Shown here: piece after piece, positions 1 to 9,600 of the stretch
How positions within the stretch are numbered: the stretch's first letter is position 1
Layout of the letters: each line of letters begins with the position of its first letter
From: Melanocharis versteri
Taxonomy: Eukaryota > Chordata > Aves > Passeriformes > Melanocharitidae
DNA length: 64,000 nucleotides
Reading direction: 5' to 3'
Assembly: GCA_013397845.1 (NCBI GenBank)
Contig: VZTG01007657.1
Span: forward strand, 37,333 to 101,332
The notes under the pieces: model-generated
What the model was told of the DNA's origin: nothing
The model's input: the letters and a program-made list of their open reading frames with translations, nothing else
Databases searched by the model: none
Translations under genes and position numbers: made by a program

Positions 1-2475
1 TGTGAAGGTGGGGGAGAGTCATTTCCAGGGTGAAATACAGGAGGATGGTGTCTCCTTGAGGATCTCAGAGGCTGGAGATGGGGCGCTGGGTTGCTGGTTT
101 TTTACGTGCTGGGTCTGTTTGTTGTGTTCCAGTGGTGTGTGGGTGGTGGAAGGAAGCTGGGTGAGGATGGATGTCATTTCCCTGGGCTGGGAGCTAAGCC
201 GTGGCTTCTTGTGCTTGATGAATGCCTTGCAGGGATGCAGAGGAGCAGGACCAGCACCTGCTGCAGCTTTTTGGTTCTTCTGGCTCTTGCTGGAGCTGGT
301 GTTTCTCAGTTCCAGTGCTCTCAGTGTTTGCTGTCAGACTTCTGCTTTCTTACCTGTTCTCAGCATGTGCTCAGGAAGCATTTGGTGTGTTCCTGGTGCT
401 CTCTGACAGTGGCAGTGCCTTTCCAATGCTGTGTAGTTTTGCTCTTGATGCCACTCAGCATGGTGACACTCCAGTGGGTGTAGCCTGGTGATGCCAGGCT
501 GGCAAGAGAGAGGTAACACTGTTGCTCTGGAGGGTGGTTAACGTGGCTGTAACAAGTTTCTACTTGGCATTTTTCACGTTATTGTGACCTCTGAGTCGGC
601 AGGGCTTCTCTGGAGGCTGGTTTTCAGAGCTGACTGGCAGTTATTCTAGCAAGTGAGCTCATTTCAGGGCTTATTCTGTGTTTTGGGCACTTGCTCTATA
701 GACCACAGGGTGGGATATGTCTGTGATTGAAGCAGCACTGGAGGTTTCAGGTCTTCCTCAAGGTGCTGAGGTCACCCAGAGCTGTAGTGTGGAGGGAGAG
801 GAAACACTGTGGAGTGCTGCTGGGGCCTGGGGAAGCCCTCTCTGCCCTGGGAATGTGGGCACAATTGACCCTGTCCGTACTGGCAGTGTCCCTTGTGTCC
901 TGCCTGTGTCTGAGTGCCTGATGCCAGCTGTGTGGGGACTCTTATCCAACATCCATCTGCAGAAATGTCCAGTTCCCTTGGTGTTTGCTGCTGGGTTTGA
1001 GGACTGTGTGGGGTCAGGCAGCCCATTCTGGCTCTGTGCTTTGTTCAGAAACCAGCATCCTTCTCTTATCCTGTCAGGCTCTTCCAGGCATTGCCGTCTG
1101 GCTTTGCTAGCCTGGCGATGCCAGGCTGGCAAGAGAGGGGTAACACTGTTGCTCTGGAGGATGATTAACATGGCTGTAACAAGTTTCTATTTGGCGTCTT
1201 TCACATTATTGTGACCTCTGAGTCAAGGCTTCTCTGGAGGCTGATTTTCACAGCTGACTGGCAGTTATTCTAGCAAGTGAGCTCATTTCAGGGCTTATTC
1301 TGTGTTTTGGGCACTTGCTCTATAGACCACAGGGTGGAACATATCTGTGATTGAAGCAGCACTGGAGGTTTCAGGTCTTCCTCACGGTGCTGAGGTCACC
1401 CAGAGCTGTAGTGTGGAGGGAGAGGAAACACTGTGGAGTGCTGCTGGGGCCTGGGGAAGCCCTCTCTGCCCTGGGAATGTGGGCACAGTTGACCCTGTCC
1501 CTGCTGGCAGTGTCCCTTGTGTCCTGCCTGTGTCTGAGTGCCTGATGCCAGCTGTGTGGGGACTCTTATCCAACATCCATCTGCAGAAATGTCCAGTTCC
1601 CTTGGTGTTTGCTGCTGGGTTTGAGGACTGTGTGGGGTCAGGCAGCCCATTCTGGCTCTGTGCTTTGTTCAGAAACCCACCAGCATCCTTCTCTTATCCT
1701 GTCAGGCTCTTCCAGGCATTGCCGTCTGGCTTTGCCATCCACGCTCTCCTACTGTTTCTGTAGGACTTGAAAGATCATAAAGAATAAGGCTGCTAAGGCA
1801 GGAGCAGCTGAGGGTCCCCTTTACCATAAACTTGCCCCACTATTTCAGAGCTGTTCCTAGCATGCAGTTATTTTATTAAATTTGGGGGAGGAATTCTGCT
1901 CCAGCATCCAGGCAGGGCTGTAGGCAGCTGACGAGGGGAATGCGATTTCTGGGGCTCCCAAGGCTTTATTTCCATTGGCTGTGACGTTCCCAACTCGTTC
2001 ATTTTTGAGAAAGCGGGGTGTGTGCTCTGCTGTGTATTTTGGTTAGATGGAAGGTGGGGTGGGGATCATTTTAATGGCAAGACCTCTGTTGCCCTGTGGT
2101 TCTTTGTGTGTTTGTTCCTGGCCCAGACCTTGTGCTCAGAAGGAGCAGAGCCTGGCAGCGCGTGTGTTCTCTGTGTTGGGTCAGGGGACACTCATGCCTT
2201 GCTCTTGGCAGAACTGTGGCCTTGCTCCTTGCTCTTTGCTAAGCTTTGATCCATTTTGAGTCACCTGTACGAGGGAGGTGGTCCTTTTGGATTTGCCCTC
2301 TTGGAGCAGGGAGGATGTTGGATTGCAGCAGCTCCCATCTCGCTGGGGGATGTGTGTGGAAGCACTGAGTGCTGCTGGCAGCTGGATGTGAGCAGCAGGT
2401 GGTTCAGCACGTGTTCCCTGTGTTCCTGGGCAGCTGCTGTTGCATTGACCACTCCCTGTTTGTGTTGTGCTGTAG
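1..2475 (+). other. SMG6: SMG6 intron (partial, 3' part)
   Basis: No coding exon was recognised before the acceptor at 2474-2475. The stretch contains a 0.62-kb direct tandem duplication (separate entry), which explains the paired long open frames near 717-1214 and 1347-1763. The remainder is GT/CT-rich unique sequence with no recognisable element. The intron ends in phase 1, because the next exon supplies only the last base of an arginine codon. Confidence 0.8.
481..1735 (+). repeat. Direct tandem duplication, unit about 624-627 bp
   Basis: Copy 1 (about 481-1105) and copy 2 (about 1108-1735) are near-identical head-to-tail copies. Landmarks recur in order: the block TAGCCTGGYGATGCCAGGC at 481 and 1108, the block CTGTGATTGAAGCAGCACTG at 721 and 1345, and CCGTCTGGCTTTGC near the end of each. 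Differences are scattered substitutions plus small indels, one of about 3 bp near 597/1224 and one of 4 bp near 1050/1677. By eye the copies are roughly 95 percent identical, which suggests a recent duplication. No transposon ends or target-site duplication were seen. Confidence 0.93.
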
Positions 2476-2668
2476 GGTGGAGATGCTGCAGCTCTATGAA
2501 CGGTGCATCCTGATGGATATCGAGTTCTCCGACACCCAGAACGTGGACCAGTTGCTGTGGAAAAATGCTTTTTACCAGGTGATTGAGAAATTCCGGCAGC
2601 TCCTCAAGGACCCTCAGGGGGAAAATGCCCAGGAAATTCGGAACAAACTGCTCTTGCTTCTAGATGAG
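2476..2668 (+). CDS. SMG6: SMG6 coding exon 1 of window (start of EST1/TPR helical region)
   Basis: This exon encodes 64 codons after one base that completes an arginine. It begins VEMLQLYERCILMDIEFSD and ends LLLLLDE, matching vertebrate SMG6 (EST1A) at the start of the EST1 domain (Pfam EST1 family). Known role: SMG6 binds phosphorylated UPF1 and the exon junction complex and cuts NMD target mRNAs. This part forms the first helices of the 14-3-3-like/TPR fold that SMG5, SMG6 and SMG7 share. The acceptor is TGTAG at 2471-2475 after a T/G-rich tract, and the donor is GAG|GTAAGA at 2669. The reading frame runs open into both flanking introns, but homology stops at the splice sites. The ATG at 2483 is internal, not a start. 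Compared with the human protein as remembered, the DPQGENAQEIRNK segment is the most diverged part. Confidence 0.97.
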
Positions 2669-3360
2669 GTAAGAAGAGAGAAACATCCCCAGATTCCACT
2701 AAACCTTTGGGTAGGATTGACTTTTTTTTAGAAAGAGATGGTGTAATGGGGCAATTGGTCATCATGTCTCCATGTGCCTTAGGTCATCCTTATGCAAAGA
2801 GGGTGCTGAGACACGTTATGGTTTAGTGTGGCAGGTGTAGGTCCAGGTAGAGATCTGTTATAATTTCAACCAGGTTTGTTTTGGTGTGTTTGTGTTAATG
2901 AGAAATTGATTTAAGCTAAAATGAAATGAATGGTCTGAAGTGGAACTAAACAGTAGTGTTCCTGGAGGTGTTTGTACCAATTTTACCAAATTTGCTTGGA
3001 AGTCATTCTGTGAAACCACAGCTCAGTTTAGTCTTTGTACCAGGTAGGCTGACAGACCTGAGAGGATGTATTTTACAGAATTAGGGTTGAAAAGCAGCTG
3101 CTGGAGTCCTTTAATCCAACCTCCTGCTCACAGCAGGGCTCGTTAAACACTAAATCAAGTCAGTCCTGATTTTGTGTAGCTCAGTCTTAAAAACCTCTGA
3201 GGCTGGAGATCCCCCAACCTCCTTGTTGTGTTCTGAAGGGAAACAGCCCAAACCTCAGGGAGATGGAGCTCCTTTCTTGCATGTGCCAGGGCTGGTGTGG
3301 TGATTTTGTGCTTGTCAGCAGAAAGATCATAACATCCAAGTGTGTATGTGTGTTTTGCAG
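2669..3360 (+). other. SMG6: SMG6 intron, 692 bp, phase 0
   Basis: The intron runs from GTAAGA to TGTTTTGCAG. Its 3' half carries a divergent antisense CR1 fragment (separate entry). The rest is unremarkable AT-moderate sequence with no further feature seen. Confidence 0.9.
3075..3240 (-). repeat. Divergent CR1 retroposon 3' fragment (antisense)
   Basis: Read on the + strand, this region follows the reverse complement of the avian CR1 3' end. It has a segment like GGGTTG...CTGGAGTCCTTTAATCCAACCTCCTGCTCA, then AGCAGGGCTCG, then the GGAGATCCCCCAACCTCC block that corresponds to the conserved 'ctccacaacctc' segment. The many mismatches mark it as an old copy. Only the 3'-terminal part is present, which is usual for 5'-truncated CR1 insertions. 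Confidence 0.75.
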
Positions 3361-3471
3361 GGCTCTTCTTTTTTTGACGGCCTCCTCCAGAAGCTGCAGG
3401 TGTCCTACCAGTTCAAGCTCGAGGACTACATGGATGGGATGGCCATCCGCAGTAAACCTCTCAGGAAAATG
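3361..3471 (+). CDS. SMG6: SMG6 coding exon 2 of window
   Basis: This exon is 111 bases, exactly 37 codons in phase 0. It encodes GSSFFDGLLQKLQVSYQF, then KLEDYMDGMAIRSKPLRKM. The sequence matches the SMG6 segment that follows the first EST1 helices. FFDGLLQKLQ and KLEDYMDG are hallmark stretches of SMG6 rather than SMG5 or SMG7, so they fix the paralogue. The acceptor is TTTTGCAG ending at 3360, and the donor is ATG|GTAGGT at 3472. The exon is symmetric, so skipping it would keep the frame. The last residue before the junction is methionine, where the human protein as remembered has threonine. Confidence 0.97.
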
Positions 3472-4184
3472 GTAGGTTGGCTTTCTCCTGGAGACTTCTC
3501 ATCCTGGTAATCCTGTACAAGGTGCTGCACTCAGTGTGCTGCCCTTGCCAAGGGACAGGCAGCTGTACTCCAAGCAGAGCCAGTTTGTTTGCAGGGAATC
3601 TTTCCCAGCTGCTGGAGAACTCTGCACTCTGGTGCAGTAACATTTCTTAGCTTCCTTTGGAAAGAGCTTGTTTTGTACCAGCTCTCTGACCAGAGCTAAT
3701 AAAGGAAAGAAGTGTCCAAAGGCACCCTGACCTTTCCTTAGATATGAACGTCTCTTTTTTCTGCCTGTGGAATCCAGAATAATGAGGGAAAGCTGGCAGT
3801 TGTGCTGCCTCCCTGACGTGTTGCCCTGAGCTGTGAGTGCAGGTGCAAAGGACAGCTGGGAAAGGATATTTTAGTCCAGCTCCATTCCCAGAGAGATGTG
3901 TTTCTCTAACAGCTGTCCTCAAATTGGTCATGGACTGAACAACCCCCTTCTGGAGAGAGGTGGGATATTGTGTCAGAGAGGGGGTGTTTAGGGGATTGAC
4001 TTGGCTGGCCCTACAAATGCTGAACCAGTGCGATGGAGCCTTTTAATTTCATTCTGCTGCCCTTTTGTGAGACCTTCAGCATGTCACTGACCTGCTCTTG
4101 GCTCTGTACACCCCCTGTGGGCTCGCTGGGTGTGCAGGTGAGTCGGGGCCATGTCCCAGGTGGTCCATGGCTGCTCCTTTGCAG
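3472..4184 (+). other. SMG6: SMG6 intron, 713 bp, phase 0
   Basis: The intron runs from GTAGGT to CTCCTTTGCAG. No repeat, RNA gene or other element was recognised. The sequence is unique and moderately GC-rich. Confidence 0.9.
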
Positions 4185-4291
4185 GTGAAGTACGCTCTGA
4201 TCAGTGCCCAGAGGTGCATGATCTGCCAAGGGGACATCTGCCGGTACAGGGAGCAGGCGAACGACACGGCCAACTACGGCAAGGCCCGCAG
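4185..4291 (+). CDS. SMG6: SMG6 coding exon 3 of window
   Basis: This exon is 107 bases: 35 codons plus two bases of a serine codon that is completed by the next exon. It encodes VKYALISAQRCMICQGDI, then CRYREQANDTANYGKAR. This is one of the most conserved parts of the SMG6 TPR-like fold. The cysteine-rich helix RCMICQGD and the YREQANDTANYGKARSWY helix are typical of the EST1 family, where they pack helical hairpins into the 14-3-3-like groove. The acceptor is TTTGCAG ending at 4184, and the donor is CGCAG|GTAGGC at 4292. A cysteine sits before RYREQ, where the human sequence as remembered has alanine. Confidence 0.97.
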
Positions 4292-4923
4292 GTAGGCACT
4301 CAGCTGCTGTGTCCCTCCAGCACAGCTCTGCCTCTGGATGCCAGGGATGGATGTCACTTCATCCCTGAACTTACCTCTAGCCAAAGAAGTCTTTCTCCTC
4401 CTTTTTAAAGTCTGTCCACTCCTCTGTTGTATCGCAGTCCTGTAAAGCTGAAAGATGTAGCTGAGTTTTGCTGTTCCAGAGAGCAAGCTGCCAGATCCAG
4501 TCATCCTCCATCTAGAAGTGGAGGTTGTGGGAGTTGTCCTGTGCTGATCCTGCAGCAGGAGGAGGGTTTTGACCACTGAGCCTGGCAGAATTGCTCTTGT
4601 GTTTTCTGGTGGCTTTTGCATCTGTATGTTCTCACTCCATCAGAACTTACCAGCACTTGTTGTTTCCTGCTCATCTGTGGGATGAGCCAGGGCTATTTCC
4701 TTCTGCAGCTGGATCTGCCCTCTCGTGCCCAGTGCCCCATCCCTCCCAACGATGGGCACAGCTCACTGTCTGTGCTCACTCCTGCAGGCAGAGGGCACTT
4801 GTGGGAAGGGCCTGTTCCCTGCAGAAATGCCAATTCCAAGGGGAGTTCTGCACCCTTGAGGACAAGGAAGGCAGCCTGATGTCCTTTCAGTAACCCTTTT
4901 TCTCTGTTTTTTGCCTTTCTCAG
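4292..4923 (+). other. SMG6: SMG6 intron, 632 bp, phase 2
   Basis: The intron runs from GTAGGC to CCTTTCTCAG, with a pyrimidine-rich run at about 4895-4921 before the acceptor. No repeat or other element was recognised. Confidence 0.9.
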
Positions 4924-5002
4924 CTGGTACCTGAAGGCTCAGCAAATTGCTCCCAAAAACGGCCGCCCGTACAACCAGCTGGCACTTCTGGCCATCTACA
5001 CG
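4924..5002 (+). CDS. SMG6: SMG6 coding exon 4 of window
   Basis: This small 79-base exon has one base completing serine, then 26 codons: WYLKAQQIAPKNGRPYNQ and LALLAIYT. The WYLKAQQIAPKNGRPYNQLA signature is the TPR-like motif shared by Est1, SMG5, SMG6 and SMG7, and it marks the junction into the Est1 nucleic-acid-binding Pfam region. The known function of this fold in SMG6 is protein contact within the NMD complex; EST1A has also been linked to telomerase. The acceptor is TTTCTCAG ending at 4923, and the donor is ACG|GTAAGA at 5003. With the previous exon it gives 186 bases, so the pair is in frame. Confidence 0.97.
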
Positions 5003-5707
5003 GTAAGATGCTCCTTGTGCAAGGATGTACAGGCACAGGGATGGCTCTGGGGTGGCTGGGAGATTCCATCTGGTGGAGAAAGGCATTGTTTAGGGCAGTG
5101 CTCAGATGGTTTGGGTTTTTTCTTAAAAAAAAAAAGCTGATGGCAGGATGTGCTGTGTGGATTCCAGCTGCTGTGGCTTCAGGCAGCTTTGTCAGATACA
5201 TGCTACTCCCTCAGGGGTTTTGGGGACTGTTCTGTGGGATGTTGAGAGTGTAATTGTTTAAAGTTGAAAACACAGCCCACTTCTGGCATGAGATTTTTGT
5301 GCTCAGAGCCATCTGTTTGCTATCTTATCACTGAACCTGTGGGCCTTGGTCTAAGCAACATCAACACGTGACTTGCTCGGGTTTCAGTGGCGCTGGCTAC
5401 TCCAGCCATGCAGGAAAACTGACTTCAGGGAAGATGTGGCAGCAGATGATGGAAGCATCATGCTGGGGCACAGAGGCTGGCAGGGATCTGCCAGTTCACA
5501 ACACTGGAAGATGCTGGTTTCAAGTAGAGCAGTTCAGAACTGCAGGGTTCAGAAGCACCTTTCCTTCATGGCTGGGAAGGAGCTCTCTGTCTGTGTCTGT
5601 CTGTCCCAGGCAATACTGAGGGAGAGGGAAGGGGAAGCATGTGGGAGCCTGGCTCTGGATGCCCCAGAAGAAGTGGCAGCTCTGAGCCTGGTTGTGTTTG
5701 TTTGCAG
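5003..5707 (+). other. SMG6: SMG6 intron, 705 bp, phase 0
   Basis: The intron runs from GTAAGA to GTTTGCAG. It has a short A-run at about 5126-5136. No recognisable transposable element or RNA gene is present. Confidence 0.9.
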
Positions 5708-5818
5708 AGGAGGAAGCTGGATGCTGTGTACTACTACATGCGCAGCCTGGCTGCCAGCAACCCCATCCTCACTGCCAAGGAGAGCCTCATGAGTCTGTTT
5801 GAGGAGACAAAACGCAAG
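5708..5818 (+). CDS. SMG6: SMG6 coding exon 5 of window
   Basis: This exon is 111 bases, 37 codons in phase 0. It encodes RRKLDAVYYYMRSLAASNP, then ILTAKESLMSLFEETKRK. The DAVYYYMRSLAASNPI stretch is the conserved TPR helix found in all Est1/SMG5/SMG6/SMG7 proteins, and ESLMSLFEE follows it in SMG6. The acceptor is TTTGCAG ending at 5707, and the donor is AAG|GTGAGC at 5819. The exon is symmetric, like the 111-base exon at 3361. The sequence is essentially identical to mammalian SMG6 as remembered, showing strong purifying selection on this helix pair. Confidence 0.98.
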
Positions 5819-6408
5819 GTGAGCCTTGGAGCTGGGCTGTGGGATGCTGCACCTGCCTGTGCTACCTGTCCTGTGCTGCAGAGGATGGTGGCTTTTGGAC
5901 TTGGAGACACTCCTTACCTACTTACAAGAAATTTCATCAGAGAGGCAGCCTTCAGAATGATGGTTTTGGGGTGGTTTAGGCAGCTGGATCTCTTGTTTCT
6001 GGGTCACAAACTGATTTAGCTGAGCTCAGCAAGGGCTGTGGTTTGCTGTGGTTTGCAGCATGGCCTTGGCATGTAGCACAGAAAATCATTGCTTTATTCC
6101 ATAGGTGCCCCACACCGTGGGGGTGGATAAGGGAGGCTGCAGTGTGCCCCAGGGGGACACCCCAAATATAGCATATGGGCTGCCACACACTGCTGGGACT
6201 GGACACAGCCTTTCTTGTCCTGGGATAGTTGGAGTTGAAAACTGCTCAGCTTTGGTGTCCTGTAGAGTCAGAACCAAGTTCTGGACCTGTCCCTGGGTGA
6301 CTGTCGTTCTGAAGCAGGGGAAAGGGCTAATTTTTCCATGTATAATAAATGATACACTTCCCCTGAGCCCTGATCCCTGGGTGATCTGAACGTGTCCTGT
6401 GTGCCCAG
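5819..6408 (+). other. SMG6: SMG6 intron, 590 bp, phase 0
   Basis: The intron runs from GTGAGC to GTGTGCCCAG. No repeat or further element was recognised. Confidence 0.9.
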
Positions 6409-6621
6409 TCCGAGCAGATGGAGCAGAGGAAACATCAGGTGCTGGATGTGAGCCCCAACCGCCGGGGCAAGGGCAAGAAATCCACCCTGCGACAAGTGGG
6501 AGATGATGCCACCAGGCTGGAGATCTGGATCCATCCTTCCCACCCCCGCTCCTCCCAGGGCCACGAGTCCGGCCGGGATTCTGAGCAGGACAACGGGCTT
6601 GGGAACCTCAGCCCCAGCGAC
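6409..6621 (+). CDS. SMG6: SMG6 coding exon 6 of window (less conserved insert plus IWIHPSHPRSSQG motif)
   Basis: This exon is 213 bases, 71 codons in phase 0. It starts SEQMEQRKHQVLDVSPNRRG, continues through a lysine-rich KGKKSTLRQVGDD, then TRLEIWIHPSHPRSSQG, and ends GRDSEQDNGLGNLSPSD. IWIHPSHPRSSQG and the Ser/Glu/Asp-rich tail are characteristic of SMG6. The basic N-terminal third differs most from mammalian SMG6 and is probably a flexible loop inside the helical domain; the SPSD end holds possible phosphosites (inference). The acceptor is GTGCCCAG ending at 6408, and the donor is GAC|GTGAGT at 6622. A 14.5-kb intron follows. Confidence 0.97.
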
Positions 6622-9600
6622 GTGAGTACTGCAGGAGGCGGCGGTCGGCTTTGGTGTCATGTGTTTGGAATGCACTGCAATGACACTGGATCTGTTTTGC
6701 TTTCCTGTTGCTAAATTTTCCAGTGTTTTGGCTTTCCCTGTGGGAGCCGTGCCTGGGTCAGGCTGAGGAGCTGGTGACCTCGTGCCTCTCGTGTTTCAGG
6801 CATGTTGTTACCATCCCTTTCTTGGCAGCGTGTGGCTGGTGTGGAGCAAGAGAGAGGCACAAATAAGATGCTGTAAAATGCTTCTGCTCTGAGGGCTCTA
6901 ACTTGGGTGAGGTTCCTGGTGGGAAATGAGGTCAGGTGCTGGAGATCAGGGTTAACAGTGACCCTGGAAGTTCTGAGGCTTGTTCTGGAAGCGTGTCACT
7001 TGTCCCACTGCCAAATGATTGGAGGTTTGCACTGGGGATGTGAAAACTGTAGTTTCAATTTCCAGTGTAGGTGTTATGTTTGCATAACTTGCTCTGCTGA
7101 GAGGCCAGGCCAGCACCTTTCTTTTGCAAGAATTAAAAATATAATTAACTGGTGGTGTCTCCTGTGAGCCTGTCCAGCTGTACCTTGCAGGAGGAGCCTG
7201 GGTGAGCTCTGTCAGGCCCAGGAATGTGGGCAAAGGCAGTGGTGGTTGGGAGCTCATCCTCCAGGAATCTTTGCACTGCTCTGGCACATTTGACTTGCAA
7301 GAGAACTTGCCAGGGAGCTCTGGGCTGCCTGTCCTAAAATGGCTGTTAAGGATGGGAGTTTAGGAGAACTGGGAAGACCTTCCCTGCACACTGTGGGGCC
7401 CAAAGCTTCTCAGATTTGTGCTTTTGTAACGAGTTTGTGACTTCAACTGGATGGAACTGGGGTGAACTTGGAGCTTTGAAAGATACGTTCTGGCACGTTG
7501 CTGCAGCATTTTTCAGATGTTCCTGCCCTTGGTTGTTTTCTCTCTCCTCAGCTTTTCTTCTGGGGACTTTTGCTTCCTCAGCATCATTGAAAAGGAATGT
7601 GCCAAACTTTAGCTTCTCCATCGATCATTGATGAAGATGCTTGGCATAAGATGCTGTAGGTGTTTCTGGGGCACTGGGGGTTTCTCTTTTGCACTGCTCT
7701 CACATGAGGCAGTGTAGCAGCTGGCAGAGTGGGAGGCAGTGATGTGTTTGTAGTGCAGCACTTGGTGCTGGAGCTTCCCCTCGCTCTGTTCAGTGGGGTC
7801 TGTGCTCTCTGAAGTGCAGCTTGCTGGCACTGTCTGTACACATTTGTCTGATATTTACCATTAGTCTTGATTTCTTTCTGTTTGAAACATTGCCTCCTGA
7901 AAAGTACGAGCTTTCTGATCACCGAGAAGCCACACCATCAGAAATAGGATGGCAAAAGGGTGGGGGGAGCTGCGGGCCTGGGTTTGGGCACTGTTGGTTT
8001 TGGCAGCCAAGATATTTATTGTCAGGCTGCCTGTGCCTGCTGTGGGGCAGCACTCGAGTTGGCACAACTGCTTACGGGTCGTGTCACCCAAAATAACCAC
8101 GTGGAGAGGAAACCTTAGATCTGTGTCGCTGCCAAAGCTCCCGAGCTGTGAAGCCGTGGGCTGGGTAAGGACAGCAGCTCTTCGGGAAGCTCTGGACTCC
8201 TTCCTCCTTGAAACTGGAGTCTCTTAGCCTGGTCCTCGCAGCATCCCCGGGTGTTTTGGAGCTGCTTGGCTGGAGAGCAGCCGAGCCAGCCCTGAGTTGC
8301 CACTGTGTGGCACTGTTTGGCCTCGGAAGGGCCCTGCCTGGCCGGGGACAGGAGCAGGAGCAGCCCTGGTGCTGGCAGCACCTCTGCCCCACATCCCCGG
8401 CTGGCCGGAAGGGAACAGCTCTGCTCCCAGGGGACGTGTGCCAGCGTTTGTGTGTCATTTTGGGGAAATGAGGCTGAGTGTGTCATTGCCTCCCCGCTCC
8501 CTTCCTTGCCAGCTTCAGCCCTTGAAAAGGCAGAGGCAGGCTGTGCTCCGTGTTGGCCCTGGCAGCTGTGCTCTGCAGGTAGCAGAGGCATCAGCCTTAT
8601 GGCAGCTGTTTCTGGGCCAGAGAAGGGCATTTTGCAGGGCACAATGGGTAAGTTGAGATGCCAGCAGCAGGTAGAACACTGCAAGTAGAGATAGAACAGC
8701 TCTGGATGCATTCTGGGTGGGGTGTGGGGGAGAGGCTGCTTGCACCCTTCAGACAGAGGCTGTTGTTTCAAGCCCAGCCTCAGGTGGTTTGACTGTGAGG
8801 GTGCTGGCTGTTCTACAGGTGGCAAGAAATCGACTGGGGATGTTTTCTGTCCTCAGTAGTCACTCTCTTCACTGTGCAGGTGGTGAGGTGCCAGTCCTGT
8901 GATGTGACACTCTTGGCAGGGAGGTGCTGCACGACTGCTCTCCCAGGACCTGCTGGTGTGTGTGCTGTCCCTGTCAGCACATGCTTACATATCTCTGCTC
9001 AGGGCTGGCTTCATTCTCCCTTATGCAGCTCTACACAAAGACCCCAAAATTGCTTTATTTCAGGGTCAGGAGCCCACAGCCTGGAGTTAGTAATGTGGGA
9101 TGGCAAGAGTGAAAAGGCCAGCTTAAACCACAGCCATTTCTGGGCTGAGGGAAATGTGTGGGGCTGGCAGTTTGCTGTGCACTGTGTTTTTAGGTAGAGG
9201 CTTGGCAGAGCTGCCTGTTTCACAGTTTGCTCCATCATCTTTTCTAGGAGGATGCAGAACTGGAAGAACACACCACCTGTGCACACCAAGGGGCGTAAAT
9301 CTGTTTGGCCCCTTCCCCTGTCACTGGATTGGCACTGCTGGCACACAGGGCATGGGACAGTTTCAAAGCGAGCTGAGGAGGTATTTGAGTTGCAGCCTGG
9401 CTGTTTTGTGCTCAGGATTTTGGCTGTTTTGGCCACAGCCTTTTGGGGTTTCATTCTGTGAACGGCTGTTCTCTGTGGTCTCTTGTACGTTGCATGTTTC
9501 TGGGTGTGCAGGAGGGCCCAGGCTGACCCTTTACCTGGCAATACCTGGTCACTTTATGGGCAGTTCCAATGAAAAATGCTAGAAAAGGAGGCTGAGCAAG

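Noticed and set aside
717..1763. Two similar long open frames (717-1214 and 1347-1763) as a duplicated gene
   Set aside because: They exist because the underlying 0.62-kb DNA is tandemly duplicated. The frames have no family motif and sit inside an SMG6 intron, so a duplicated gene is not supported.
1..2475. An earlier SMG6 exon in the first 2.4 kb
   Set aside because: No segment matched SMG6 with usable splice sites; the open frames are explained by the duplication or by composition.
8115..8825. 236-residue open frame on the - strand
   Set aside because: It is intronic, with biased composition and no motif.
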